Part shown: positions 1 through 8,749 of the stretch, piece after piece | How positions within the stretch are numbered: the first letter of the stretch is position 1 | How the letters are laid out: each line of letters opens with the position of its first letter | Source: Prevotella sp. UBA4330 | GTDB lineage: Bacteria > Bacteroidota > Bacteroidia > Bacteroidales > Bacteroidaceae | Direction: 5' to 3' | Assembly: GCA_002394385.1 (NCBI GenBank) | Contig: DGTS01000021.1 | Span: 1 to 64,000, forward strand | DNA length: 64,000 nt | The notes under the pieces: generated by a model | Database searches by the model: none | What the model saw: the letters and a program-made list of their open reading frames with translations, nothing else | Told to the model about the DNA's origin: nothing | Position numbers and translations under genes: made by a program

Positions 1-353
1 GCGCCCCGTGCCTGTACTTCGCCGTGCGAAGTTACATAGTGTTATTTCCCGGGTGTCATGATCATGTTGATGTTTAATATCCAAATATTAACTTTATGGT
101 CTTGTGGTACTTTATTATTGGTAATTATACACTGTTTGCCCCCTTGCTATTGACTCCCCGCCCCTGTAGGGGAGGGGCAGGGGTGGGGTCAGCGTTTTTG
201 CCCGCACACAATATCTTCCATGCCCTCCTATCTTCTTTTATATCACTGACCCCACCCCTATCCCCTCCCCTACAGGGGCGGGGAAACATTGAGTACGGCT
301 TCTTTGGAAACACTATTTCATTTATAGGGTCAAATAGTATATAATTGCCTTTA
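1..353. other. Non-coding left edge with one MITE-like repeat
   Basis: I see no supported gene here; the short frames on both strands are generated by a GC-rich palindrome. Bases 121-345 form a dispersed repeat described separately. Bases 1-120 contain nothing I recognise. The stretch lies downstream of the minus-strand PagL-like gene, so it also serves as that gene's 3' region. Confidence 0.6.
121..345 (+). repeat. MITE-like palindromic element, copy 1
   Basis: The outer ends are inverted to each other (ATACACTGTTTGCCCCC near 127 and GGGTCAAATAGTATAT near 327). Inside them lies a GC-rich inverted repeat with arms at about 156-200 and 247-283, built of CCCCTCCCCTACAGGGGCGG-like words. A second copy on the opposite strand at 5880-6060 shares both outer ends and the internal word TACGGCwTCTTTsGGAACAC but has a different GC-rich core. 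No transposase is present, so this resembles a non-autonomous element. The family assignment is inference. Confidence 0.7.
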
Positions 354-1604
354 TTAAAGTCTGACTGGCACCGTGATGCATATCTCGGTGTAGTCGGCAC
401 GCGTGCGGTGTGCCTTGACGTTGAAGCCCAGACGCACGTTGCCCAAGCGCGAGAAGGTGTAGTAAAGGCCCACACGCTCATAGTAAGGTTGCTCCAAAGC
501 CTCGGGCTTGAAGCCCTGATGGCGGAAAAGATAATACCCGATGCTCATGGCTATTGACCACTGATGATAGAACACCTCATGCTTTGCGGCGATGCCCACC
601 GACCATCGGCTGTACTTGTCGGCCTGTTGCCAGTTCTTCTCCATCTCTTTCACATCGTCGGTATATGTGCCGTAGAACACATCGACGCCAACACCCGATG
701 CCCAGCGGCGGGCATATCGGTACATGATGTCTGCCTGTGCCGACCACGTCGCATACCGATGGAAATGGTTCTTGCAATAGTCGGGAGAGTCGGTTGACGA
801 ATAGAACTGCGACAACTGGAACTCCTCGTTGAGCGCCTTTATGCCCGCCCCTGCCGAGAAATTGAGGTACCAATATCGCTGGAAGGCACCAGGGCGATAG
901 TCGCGGACATGCTCCGTTACCTCCTTATAATAAGGGGTATATACCAAGCCCAGCGAGGCGCCAAGCACATTGACACCCTTGTTGGGCATGTTCATCCCTC
1001 CGTTGCTGTGATGATAGTAGTCGATGCCCGCACGAATGCCCCACTCCGGCACTATATGATATGTGGCATGGGCTCCTGCTCCGAAATAAATGAGCCATCG
1101 CGAGCCGATGAGCAGGTTGTCGATGTCATCACGGTTGTTGTATTTCTTGTGCGAATAGCCCACGCCCATCGACAGCATATAGTCTATCTCCCACCGCCGC
1201 GTGCGAAGCAACGGACGGTTGAACGAGGCGTATGCGGTGATGATGTTGCCCAGACGCGACTGATAATCCACCGGCTCGTAGGTTCTCCACTCGGAGTCTT
1301 TCTCACGATGCATCCTCACGCGATGGTGGTCGCTATAGCGCAGTCCGAACGAAAATGTGGGATAACCGTAATCTGCGGCAAAGGCATCGCTGTCCTTCGG
1401 CAGCGCACTGTAATTGAGCGCGGCGCCGAAAGAGGCTGTTCCCTCTTTCACCATGAACTTTTTCTGATACTCGTCAATAGCCAGCACCGTGCCTGGTGTG
1501 GCATAAACCTCCGCTCCAAAACGGCGCAGGGAGTCGCGCTCCGCTGCGCTCACGGTTTTCGGGAGGATTAGCAAGAGTAATAATAATGTTAGAGTTTTAT
1601 GCAA
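354..1604 (-). CDS. PagL-like acyloxyacyl hydrolase/lipid A deacylase family outer-membrane protein
   Basis: This 416-residue protein starts with a signal peptide (hydrophobic residues 4-20, cleavage after about SAA). Its first half carries the motif HHSNGGMNMPNKGVN, which matches the His-x-Ser-Asn...Pro-Asn signature of the PagL/acyloxyacyl hydrolase family (3-O-deacylation of lipid A in the outer membrane). The aromatic-rich alternating strands and the C-terminal hydrophobic residue fit a beta-barrel. It is about twice PagL length; the second half is another barrel-like region of unknown role. The start lies one base after the recQ stop, so it is the last gene of clpP-clpX-recQ. Family membership is fairly safe; the substrate is inferred. 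Confidence 0.72.
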   Translation of the reverse strand: MHKTLTLLLLLLILPKTVSAAERDSLRRFGAEVYATPGTVLAIDEYQKKFMVKEGTASFGAALNYSALPKDSDAFAADYGYPTFSFGLRYSDHHRVRMHREKDSEWRTYEPVDYQSRLGNIITAYASFNRPLLRTRRWEIDYMLSMGVGYSHKKYNNRDDIDNLLIGSRWLIYFGAGAHATYHIVPEWGIRAGIDYYHHSNGGMNMPNKGVNVLGASLGLVYTPYYKEVTEHVRDYRPGAFQRYWYLNFSAGAGIKALNEEFQLSQFYSSTDSPDYCKNHFHRYATWSAQADIMYRYARRWASGVGVDVFYGTYTDDVKEMEKNWQQADKYSRWSVGIAAKHEVFYHQWSIAMSIGYYLFRHQGFKPEALEQPYYERVGLYYTFSRLGNVRLGFNVKAHRTRADYTEICITVPVRL

Positions 1605-1605
1605 A

Positions 1606-3786
1606 TCAGTTTGCTTTTTCCGATAGGAATTTTATTCGAACAAGTCTCACCTCGTCCTCTTCATATTCATTACCAAGTTCTTTCATCGCCACCTTCAAGT
1701 CGTCGGTCTCGCTTTCAAGGAAGTAATCGTAGATGTCGTCGATATGGTCCTCGTCCATCACCTCTTCCAGGAAATAGTCGATGTTGAGTTTCGTTCCGCT
1801 GTAAACGATGGCATCCACCTCGTTCAGCAGTTCGTCGAAGTCTATTCCCTGTGCGTTGGCAATGTCGTCGAGAGCCATCTGTCGGTCTATGCTTTGTATT
1901 ATCTTCACCTTCAGCATCGACTTCTTGGCGACGGTGCGTATGCGCAAATCCTCAGGTCGTTCAATCTCGTTCTCCTCGCAATGGCGCTTTATCAGTTCGA
2001 TGAATGGTTTGCCGAACTTGCGTGCCTTGCCTGCTCCCACGCCCTGAATGTTCTGCAGTTCCTCTATCGTGACGGGATAGACGGTTGCCATCTGCTCCAG
2101 CGAAACGTCCATAAAGACGACGTATGGTGGCAGATTAACCTTCTTGGCGACATCACGGCGCAGGTCAACCAGCATCTTGTAAAGTGCCGGGTCGAGTGCT
2201 CCTCCATGTCCCTCGCCTGCTGTTTCCTCTTCGGTGTCGTTGAACTCGTTGTCCATCACTATCTGGAAAGACGATGGTTTCTTAATGAACTTCTTGCCTG
2301 CCGACGTGAGTTTCAGCAGTCCGTAGTTCTCAACGTCTTTCTTCAGATAACCTGCTATAAGTGCCTGGCGTATTACTGGGTTCCATATCTTCGGGTCCTC
2401 GTCTTCTCCCGCACCGAAGCACTCCAGTTCGTTGTGCTTGTGAGACACGATGTCGTCGGTGCCGCGTCCCTTCACAAAGTCTATCAGATAGTCTTGCTTG
2501 AAGTTCTCCTTCAGCGCTGCCACGGCGGTGAGCACTATGAGCAGCGGTTCTTGTGCCTCAATCTTGGTCTTCGGGTGCAGGCAGTTGTCGCAGTTGCCGC
2601 AGTTCTCCTGATGGTATTCCTCGCCGAAATAGTGTAACAGCATTTTCCTTCTGCACACCGAGGACTCGGCGTATGCCGCTGTCTCTTGCAGCAACTGGCG
2701 GCCAATCTCCTGCTCGGCAGAAGTCTTGTTCTCCATAAACTTCTCCAGTTTCTTCAGGTCTTTGTTGCTGTAGAAGGCGATGCAAAGCCCCTCGCCGCCG
2801 TCACGTCCGGCACGTCCGGTCTCCTGATAATATCCCTCGAGGCTCTTCGGTATGTCGTAGTGGATGACAAAGCGCACGTCGGGTTTGTCGATGCCCATGC
2901 CGAAGGCTATGGTGGCGACAATCACGTCGATGCGTTCCATGAGGAAATCGTCCTGCGTCTGCGAGCGCGTAGCACTGTCGAGTCCCGCATGATAAGGCGC
3001 TGCCTTAATCTCGTTGGCACAGAGTATGGCAGCCAGTTCCTCCACCTTCTTTCGCGAGAGGCAATAAATGATGCCGCTCTTGCCAGGATGCTGCTTTACG
3101 AACTTCACTATCTGCATGTTCGTTGCTTCCTCGCTGGTCTTCTGCCTCACCTCGTAATAGAGGTTAGGACGGTTGAACGAACTCTTGAACTCGTCGGCAT
3201 CCACAATGCCGAGGCTCTTCTTTATGTCGCTGCGCACCTTGTCGGTGGCGGTGGCGGTGAGCGCAATTATCGGCGCACGGCCTATCTTGTTAATTATAGG
3301 ACGTATGTTGCGGTACTCGGGTCGGAAGTCATGACCCCACTCCGAGATGCAGTGAGCCTCATCGATGGCATAGAAGGAAATCTTCACCGAGCGCAGGAAA
3401 TCGACATACTCGTCTTTAGTGAGCGACTCGGGAGCGACATACAGGAGTTTCGTCTTGCCCTCCTTGATGTCGTTCTTTACGAGGTCGATGGCCGACTTGT
3501 TGAGCGACGAGTTGATGTAATGTGCCATTCCGTCCTCCTCGCTCAAGCCGTTTATCACGTCCACTTGGTTCTTCATCAGCGCTATCAACGGCGAGATGAC
3601 TATCGCGGTGCCGTCCATGATGAGCGACGGCAACTGGTAGCACAGCGACTTGCCGCCTCCTGTAGGCATCAGCACGAACGAGTCGTTGCCAGCCAGCAGG
3701 TTGCGTATAATCGCTTCCTGATCGCCTTTGAAAGTGTCGAAGCCGAAATATTTCTTCAGCGGTTCAATAAGGTTCACTTCATTCAT
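1606..3786 (-). CDS. recQ: ATP-dependent DNA helicase RecQ
   Basis: RecQ unwinds DNA 3'-5' in recombinational repair. The 726-residue protein shows the complete bacterial layout: Walker A GGGKSLCYQLP near residue 43, the DEAH box DEAHCISEWGHDFR, the TATATDKVR motif, the helicase C-terminal QETGRAGRDG motif, a four-cysteine zinc-binding segment (CRRKMLLHYF...CGNCDNC) and an RQC/HRDC-type C-terminus rich in acidic residues. It is longer than the roughly 600-residue E. coli protein, mostly at the C-terminus. It lies 30 bases after clpX and directly before the PagL-like gene, so it is probably co-transcribed with clpPX. Confidence 0.95.
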   Translation of the reverse strand: MNEVNLIEPLKKYFGFDTFKGDQEAIIRNLLAGNDSFVLMPTGGGKSLCYQLPSLIMDGTAIVISPLIALMKNQVDVINGLSEEDGMAHYINSSLNKSAIDLVKNDIKEGKTKLLYVAPESLTKDEYVDFLRSVKISFYAIDEAHCISEWGHDFRPEYRNIRPIINKIGRAPIIALTATATDKVRSDIKKSLGIVDADEFKSSFNRPNLYYEVRQKTSEEATNMQIVKFVKQHPGKSGIIYCLSRKKVEELAAILCANEIKAAPYHAGLDSATRSQTQDDFLMERIDVIVATIAFGMGIDKPDVRFVIHYDIPKSLEGYYQETGRAGRDGGEGLCIAFYSNKDLKKLEKFMENKTSAEQEIGRQLLQETAAYAESSVCRRKMLLHYFGEEYHQENCGNCDNCLHPKTKIEAQEPLLIVLTAVAALKENFKQDYLIDFVKGRGTDDIVSHKHNELECFGAGEDEDPKIWNPVIRQALIAGYLKKDVENYGLLKLTSAGKKFIKKPSSFQIVMDNEFNDTEEETAGEGHGGALDPALYKMLVDLRRDVAKKVNLPPYVVFMDVSLEQMATVYPVTIEELQNIQGVGAGKARKFGKPFIELIKRHCEENEIERPEDLRIRTVAKKSMLKVKIIQSIDRQMALDDIANAQGIDFDELLNEVDAIVYSGTKLNIDYFLEEVMDEDHIDDIYDYFLESETDDLKVAMKELGNEYEEDEVRLVRIKFLSEKAN

Positions 3787-3816
3787 AGTATGATTTGCTT
3801 TGGCTTTCAGCCTTTG

Positions 3817-5046
3817 TCAACTTGCGAGTTTCTGCAGATGGGCCTTGCCCAACTGCTTCTTTGCATAGTCAAGAGTGACGACGAAACTCTTCACCTTCTG
3901 TGAAGGAACGTCGAACATGGCGTCCATCATCACGCTCTCCACAATGGAGCGCAGGCCGCGGGCACCCAGTTTGTATTCCATTGCCTGGTCAACGAGATAG
4001 TCGAGAGTCTCCTCGGGGAACGTCAGTTTTATGCCGTCCATGAGGAACAGTTTCTCATACTGCTTTACGATGGAGTTCTTCGGCTCCACCAGAATCTTGC
4101 GCAGCGCCTCGCGGTCGAGCGGATTCAGATAGGTGAGCACGGGCAGACGGCCTATGAGTTCGGGTATCAGTCCGTACGACTTGAGGTCTTGCGGCAGGAT
4201 ATACTGCATCATGTCGTTCTTGTCTATGCGTCTCACGTTCTGCACCGAGTTGTAACCCACAACGTGGGTGTTCAACCTCTGTGCTATCTTACGCTCTATT
4301 CCGTCGAACGCACCACCGCAGATGAAGAGGATGTTGCGCGTGTCCAGATGGATATAGTCCTGGTCGGGGTGCTTGCGACCGCCCTTTGGCGGCACGTTCA
4401 CCACCGAGCCCTCGAGCAGTTTCAGCATACTCTGCTGAACGCCCTCACCGCTCACGTCGCGCGTGATTGACGGGTTGTCGCTCTTTCGGGCTATTTTGTC
4501 TATCTCGTCGATGAACACTATTCCGCGTTCGGCGGCAGCCTGGTCGAAGTCTGCCACCTGCAGAAGGCGGCTCAGAATGCTCTCCACATCCTCGCCCACA
4601 TATCCCGCCTCGGTGAACACCGTGGCATCGACGATGGTGAAAGGCACATCAAGCAGTTTGGCTATGGTGCGTGCCAGCAGGGTCTTTCCCGTACCGGTGC
4701 TGCCCACCATGATGATGTTGCTCTTCTCTATCTCTACCCCGTCCTTGTCCTCGGGCTGCTGCAAGCGCTTGTAGTGGTTATAAACCGACACTGCAAGAAA
4801 GCGCTTCGCCTCGTCCTGACCTATGACATACTGGTCGAGATAGGCCTTTATCTCGTGCGGCTTGGGCACCTTCTTCAATACGAACTTGCCGTCCTTGCCG
4901 CTCTTCTTCGCGTCCATCATGCCCGAACTGAGCAAGATGTCGTGAGCCTGCTTGACGCAGTTGTCGCAGATATAGCCCGTCAGTCCCGAGATGAGGAGCC
5001 CCACCTCGCGGTCGCTTCTGCCGCAAAAACTACACACCTTTTTCAT
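3817..5046 (-). CDS. clpX: ClpX, ATPase and specificity subunit of the ClpXP protease
   Basis: ClpX unfolds tagged proteins and threads them into ClpP. The 409-residue protein has an N-terminal C4 zinc finger (CSFC...CDNC, residues 5-30), Walker A GSTGTGKT, pore loop GYVG, Walker B FIDEIDK and sensor-2 residues GARGLRS. At the place of the E. coli IGF loop, which docks on ClpP, the sequence reads HVVGYNS, so the docking tripeptide is VGY rather than IGF. The start codon overlaps the clpP stop by four bases (ATGA), indicating translational coupling. Confidence 0.96.
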   Translation of the reverse strand: MKKVCSFCGRSDREVGLLISGLTGYICDNCVKQAHDILLSSGMMDAKKSGKDGKFVLKKVPKPHEIKAYLDQYVIGQDEAKRFLAVSVYNHYKRLQQPEDKDGVEIEKSNIIMVGSTGTGKTLLARTIAKLLDVPFTIVDATVFTEAGYVGEDVESILSRLLQVADFDQAAAERGIVFIDEIDKIARKSDNPSITRDVSGEGVQQSMLKLLEGSVVNVPPKGGRKHPDQDYIHLDTRNILFICGGAFDGIERKIAQRLNTHVVGYNSVQNVRRIDKNDMMQYILPQDLKSYGLIPELIGRLPVLTYLNPLDREALRKILVEPKNSIVKQYEKLFLMDGIKLTFPEETLDYLVDQAMEYKLGARGLRSIVESVMMDAMFDVPSQKVKSFVVTLDYAKKQLGKAHLQKLAS

Positions 5047-5708
5047 TTCTTCTTCGTCAGCACGTCGTCAATCATTCCGTAAGCCTTCGCCTCCTCGGCC
5101 GTCATCCAGTAGTTGCGGTCGCTGTCGGCATACACTTTCTCGTATGGAGTGTGCGAATGCTCGGAGATGATGGTATAGAGTTCTTTCTTGAATTTCAGTA
5201 TTTCCTTTGCCTCAATCTCGATATCCGAAGCCTGACCCTGCACTCCTCCGAGCGGCTGGTGTATCATCACGCGGCTGTGAGTCAGCGCTGAGCGCTTGCC
5301 CTCCTGTCCGCTCACCAGCAGCACGGCTGCCATCGAGGCTGCCATACCGGTGCAGATGGTTGCCACGTCGCTCTGAATGAACTGCATGGTGTCATAGATT
5401 CCCAGACCTGCCGTAACGCTTCCGCCGGGCGAGTTGATGTAGATAGAGATGTCCTTGCCCGGGTCTGTGGAGTCGAGATAGAGCAACTGCGCCTGCAATG
5501 TGTTCGCAGTATAGTCGTCAATCTGAGTTCCGAGGAAGATGATGCGGTCCATCATCAGTCGCGAGAACACGTCCATCTGCGTCACGTTCAGTTGGCGCTC
5601 CTCCAGGATATACGGATTAAGATACTGTGACTGGAGTTTCATTACATCGTCGAGAACCAGTCCATTCATTCCAAGATGCTTGGTAGCATATTTTCTAAAG
5701 TCATTCAT
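5043..5708 (-). CDS. clpP: ClpP serine protease subunit with Asn at the usual catalytic Asp position
   Basis: ClpP forms the tetradecameric proteolytic chamber. The 221-residue protein has the nucleophile Ser125 in GMAASMAA and His150 in MIHQPLGG. Counting 49 residues after the histidine, as in Bacillus ClpP, leads to Asn199 in SDRNYWM instead of Asp; the codon is AAC. An Asp two residues before it (Asp197) is also present. The N-terminus is about 20 residues longer than the E. coli mature form, consistent with a propeptide. A TAACTTTG promoter box lies upstream at 5773-5780. First gene of clpP-clpX-recQ-PagL-like. Confidence 0.95.
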   Translation of the reverse strand: MNDFRKYATKHLGMNGLVLDDVMKLQSQYLNPYILEERQLNVTQMDVFSRLMMDRIIFLGTQIDDYTANTLQAQLLYLDSTDPGKDISIYINSPGGSVTAGLGIYDTMQFIQSDVATICTGMAASMAAVLLVSGQEGKRSALTHSRVMIHQPLGGVQGQASDIEIEAKEILKFKKELYTIISEHSHTPYEKVYADSDRNYWMTAEEAKAYGMIDDVLTKKK

Positions 5709-5772
5709 AATTTCATGTTCTTTTTGTACATGAAAAACCGGTTATAAAAGTTTTTCATGCGATTTGTAATTA

Positions 5773-5780
5773 CAAAGTTA
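5773..5780 (-). promoter_or_regulatory. Bacteroidetes -7 box of the clpP operon
   Basis: The minus strand reads TAACTTTG, a perfect TAnnTTTG box, about 65 bases before the clpP start. No other match to the box lies between it and the gene. Confidence 0.55.
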
Positions 5781-5879
5781 GCAAAAAAAGTCGATAGTGC
5801 AATACTTATAACAAAAAAAAACTATAAAAATAATATTTTTTATGTTTCGAAGTAGCAAAAGTTACGCCCGCGCCACATA

Positions 5880-6060
5880 TATATAATAAAGGTATAATAT
5901 ACGATTTGACCATATAACTGACGCTGTGTTCCGAAAGATGCCGTACGCCGCGACTCCCCTCCCCTTTAAGTTCCCCTCGCCCCTTGGAGAGGGGATAGGG
6001 GTGAGGCCTTGGGGAGGGGAGTCATTAGCAATGGGGGCAAATAGTATATGTTTACTTGTT
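5880..6060 (-). repeat. MITE-like palindromic element, copy 2
   Basis: Read on the minus strand it begins with ACTATTTGCCCCCATTGCTA, passes a GC-rich inverted core (arms near 5953-5965 and 6010-6023) and ends with GTACGGCATCTTTCGGAAC followed by GGTCAAATCGTATATTA. These ends match the copy at 121-345. It sits in the divergent/terminal spacer between clpP and tig. Confidence 0.7.
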
Positions 6061-6197
6061 ATAATGTTGGGAACAGCGAATGAGCCACCGTTTGGCAAGG
6101 TCTGAAACAGCCGTTGGCAAGGTCTAAGACAACAGTTAGCATCAACATAAAATGCCACTTATGCCTAACGGGATTTCAATACATATCAAATGGGGGA

Positions 6198-6285
6198 ACA
6201 ATGTTAATAACTTTGTTGAACAATCTTATTAACTTTGTTAGACAATGTTATTAACTTTGTTGAACAATCTTAATAACTTTGTTAC
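6198..6285 (+). repeat. Four tandem 22-bp repeats, each with a TAACTTTG word
   Basis: The word ACAAT recurs at 6198, 6220, 6242 and 6264, giving an exact 22-bp period. Each unit reads approximately ACAATSTTAWTAACTTTGTT. Each therefore contains a perfect TAnnTTTG promoter-type box on the plus strand, two helical turns apart. The array lies downstream of the tig terminator and points toward it. Function unknown. Confidence 0.75.
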
Positions 6286-6363
6286 CCGGTTTGTATCTTA
6301 TTGAAACCCAAACAGTTACAAAAGGCGTTCTGAAAGGGCACGAGTGGCGCGTAGAAAGACAAT

Positions 6364-6400
6364 AAAAGAAGCCCGAGGCGATGTGCCCCGGGCTTCTTTT
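6364..6400 (-). terminator. Rho-independent terminator of tig
   Basis: Perfect 12-base arms AAAAGAAGCCCG (6364-6375) and CGGGCTTCTTTT (6389-6400) form a GC-rich hairpin followed by T residues on the minus strand, 45 bases after the tig stop. It could act in both directions. Confidence 0.85.
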
Positions 6401-6444
6401 CTATATCAAACCAAATTGTTCTAACTGTCAAATAAGGGTTGTTA

Positions 6445-7797
6445 TTACTGGAACAGTTTGTTGAACTCGTCGAGAGTGATTTCCTTCTCGTCAAGTTTTA
6501 CAACCTTCTTGAGCACCTCCGTAAGTTTGCGGTCGATGGCACGGTCAACGAGGTTGTCAACATACTCCTTCTTCTTCAGCATGTCTGCCGCATAGTTCTC
6601 AAGATACTCGTCGGGCACATTGTTCATGCCGTACTGAGCAAACTGTGCGCGTGCAGCCTCCTTGGCAGCGTCCTTAACGTCGGCATCCTCAATCTTGATG
6701 TTGTTGGCAGCCACGAGTTGCTCCTTGATGAGATGCCACTTGAGTTCCTTGATGCTTGCCTCGAAGTTCTTCTCAACATAGTCTGCACCCTTGTCCTTAT
6801 TGTTGTTGAGCATGATGCGCTTGAGAGCCTCCTCGGGGAATGTCAGTTCGCCCACCTTGTCCTCGCAGTACTTGCGCAGGTCTTGCATGAAGCGGAAGTC
6901 GCTGTCGGTGGCAAACTGTGCCTTCAGGTCCTGTGCGATGCGCTCGCGGAACGCCTTCTCGTCGGCGATGTTGCCCTGACCGAAAACCTGGTCGAAGAGT
7001 TCCTGGTTCACCTCTGCCTTGGTGTAGCGAGAAATCTCGGTAATCTGGTAACTGAAGTCGGCGGTGACGTTCTCTGCCTCCTCGCGCGACACCTTCAGCA
7101 GACCCTGCAGTTCGCCAGAGTTCTCCGGGTAAGCCTTCTTGGGGTTAAAGGTGATGATGTCGCCCAGTTTTGCGCCCTGGAAGAGAGCCTTCTGCTCGTC
7201 CACCTTGATGTATTCGGGCATCATGATTGCTCCTTCAACAGCGATGCCGCCTTCTTTGGTGTTTCCGTCGGCATCGAGTTCGCGAAGGTCACCCTTCAGC
7301 ATGTCGTTAGCCTGATACTCCTCCACCTTGTCGTAGTGGCCCGAGCGTGATGCGTACATATCAATCTGCTGGTCAATCAGTTTATCGTCAACAGTGATGT
7401 TGTAGAACACCACCTTGTCCTTGTCGTTCAGTTCGATGTTGAACTCTGGTGCCACAGCAATTTCGAAGACGAATGTGTAGGGAGCCTCCTTGTCGAGGTC
7501 CACCTGCACCTGCTTCTCTGACGGCATCGGCTCGCCGAGCATCTGTATCTTGTTCTCGCGTACATACTTGTAAATTTCCTCGCCCAGCACGTTGTTGATG
7601 ACATCTACTTTCACAGCAGCGCCATACTGGCGGCGAACCATTCCCATTGGCACCTGTCCCGGACGGAAACCTGGGATGTTGGCACGCTTGCGATAGTCCT
7701 TAAGTTGCTTCTCTACTTTCTCGTTGAAGTCTGCCTCTTCCACTGTCAAGGTCATCAGTCCGTTCACCTTGTCAGGATTCTCAAATGTTACTTTCAT
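6445..7797 (-). CDS. tig: Trigger factor, ribosome-associated chaperone and peptidyl-prolyl isomerase
   Basis: Trigger factor binds the ribosome exit tunnel through L23 and shields nascent chains. The 450-residue length is usual. The N-terminal ribosome-binding segment contains the sequence ANIPGFRPGQVPMGMVRR, the divergent equivalent of the GFRxGKxP signature (residues 39-56). The middle region corresponds to the FKBP-like domain and the Lys/Glu-rich C-terminus to the chaperone arms. It appears to be a single-gene transcript, with a promoter box at 7846-7853 and a terminator at 6364-6400. Confidence 0.94.
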   Translation of the reverse strand: MKVTFENPDKVNGLMTLTVEEADFNEKVEKQLKDYRKRANIPGFRPGQVPMGMVRRQYGAAVKVDVINNVLGEEIYKYVRENKIQMLGEPMPSEKQVQVDLDKEAPYTFVFEIAVAPEFNIELNDKDKVVFYNITVDDKLIDQQIDMYASRSGHYDKVEEYQANDMLKGDLRELDADGNTKEGGIAVEGAIMMPEYIKVDEQKALFQGAKLGDIITFNPKKAYPENSGELQGLLKVSREEAENVTADFSYQITEISRYTKAEVNQELFDQVFGQGNIADEKAFRERIAQDLKAQFATDSDFRFMQDLRKYCEDKVGELTFPEEALKRIMLNNNKDKGADYVEKNFEASIKELKWHLIKEQLVAANNIKIEDADVKDAAKEAARAQFAQYGMNNVPDEYLENYAADMLKKKEYVDNLVDRAIDRKLTEVLKKVVKLDEKEITLDEFNKLFQ

Positions 7798-7845
7798 CTG
7801 TATTGTTTAAATCTTTGATTATTATTATTTTCTTGAATTGGGGTG

Positions 7846-7853
7846 CAAAATTA
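7846..7853 (-). promoter_or_regulatory. -7 box of tig
   Basis: The minus strand reads TAATTTTG followed by CACC, a TAnnTTTG box 49 bases before the tig start. The 50-base leader is AT-rich. Confidence 0.6.
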
Positions 7854-7901
7854 CTCAATATTTTTGTAATTATATTATATAAGGTGGAAAAATTTGTTTT
7901 T

Positions 7902-8741
7902 TTAACCTAATTCCCTTTGCTCTTGCTTGCGTTTCTCCTCGTCTATGAGTTGGAAGTCTTTCTTGAACAACTTGAAGTCGCGGCCGAGATACTTCTCCTT
8001 GACGATGGGGTTCTCTGCGAGCACCTCCGGCGTTCCCTGGAAGAGGATGCGGCCCTCGAAGAGCAGGTAGGCGCGGTCGGTGATAGAGAGTGTTTCGTGC
8101 ACATTGTGGTCGGTGATGAGTATTCCGATGTTGCGATACTTCAACTGCCACACTATGTGCTGTATGTCCTCCACGGCTATAGGGTCAACTCCTGCGAATG
8201 GTTCGTCGAGCATTATGAACTTAGGGTCGATGGCCAGGCATCGCGCTATCTCGGTTCTTCGGCGCTCGCCTCCCGAGAGTCGGTCGCCGCTATTCTTGCG
8301 CACTTTCTCCAACCTGAACTCCTTGATAAGGCTTTCGAGTTTCTCCAGTTGGTATTTCCTTGTGGTATTGGTCATCTCGAGCACCGCCATGATGTTGTCC
8401 TCGACGCTCAGTTTGCGGAACACACTTGCCTCCTGGGGCAGATAACCCACACCGGCACGCGCGCGCTTATACACCGGATAGTCGGTGATTTCATGTTCGT
8501 CGATGAATATGTGGCCTGCATTGGGCACCACAAGACCGGTGGTCATGTAGAAAGAGGTGGTCTTTCCTGCTCCGTTAGGGCCAAGCAGACCCACTATCTC
8601 GCCCTGCTTCACGTTAATGGAAACATCGTTCACGACGGTGCGCTTGCCGTAGCGTTTCACCAGTCCTTCAGCCCTGAGCACCGCGTTGCCTTCGCGATAA
8701 CTTCCCATTTTGTTTGTCTCGTTCATTTCACTTGTTTTCAT
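7902..8741 (-). CDS. lptB: LptB, ATPase of the lipopolysaccharide export ABC transporter
   Basis: LptB powers extraction of LPS from the inner membrane through LptFGC. The 279-residue ABC ATPase has Walker A GPNGAGKTTS, signature LSGGERRRTEIAR, Walker B FIMLDEPFAGVDP and H-loop ITDHNVHETL, all as in LptB. The first ATG (8741) lies only nine bases from a TAACTTTG box at 8750-8757, which would make the transcript nearly leaderless. ATGs at 8726 and 8708 are plausible alternatives because the conserved domain begins near residue 20. The Lys/Glu-rich tail past the usual end (from about residue 255) is longer than in E. coli. Confidence 0.92.
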   Translation of the reverse strand: MKTSEMNETNKMGSYREGNAVLRAEGLVKRYGKRTVVNDVSINVKQGEIVGLLGPNGAGKTTSFYMTTGLVVPNAGHIFIDEHEITDYPVYKRARAGVGYLPQEASVFRKLSVEDNIMAVLEMTNTTRKYQLEKLESLIKEFRLEKVRKNSGDRLSGGERRRTEIARCLAIDPKFIMLDEPFAGVDPIAVEDIQHIVWQLKYRNIGILITDHNVHETLSITDRAYLLFEGRILFQGTPEVLAENPIVKEKYLGRDFKLFKKDFQLIDEEKRKQEQRELG

Positions 8742-8749
8742 TCTGTCGG

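Noticed and set aside
5862..6158. 98-codon minus-strand frame in the clpP-tig spacer
   Set aside because: It is created by the MITE-like palindrome and has no ribosome-binding or family evidence.
6439..7350. Long plus-strand open frame opposite tig
   Set aside because: It is antisense to a clear trigger factor gene; its Leu/Val-rich product mirrors the codon pattern of tig and matches no family.
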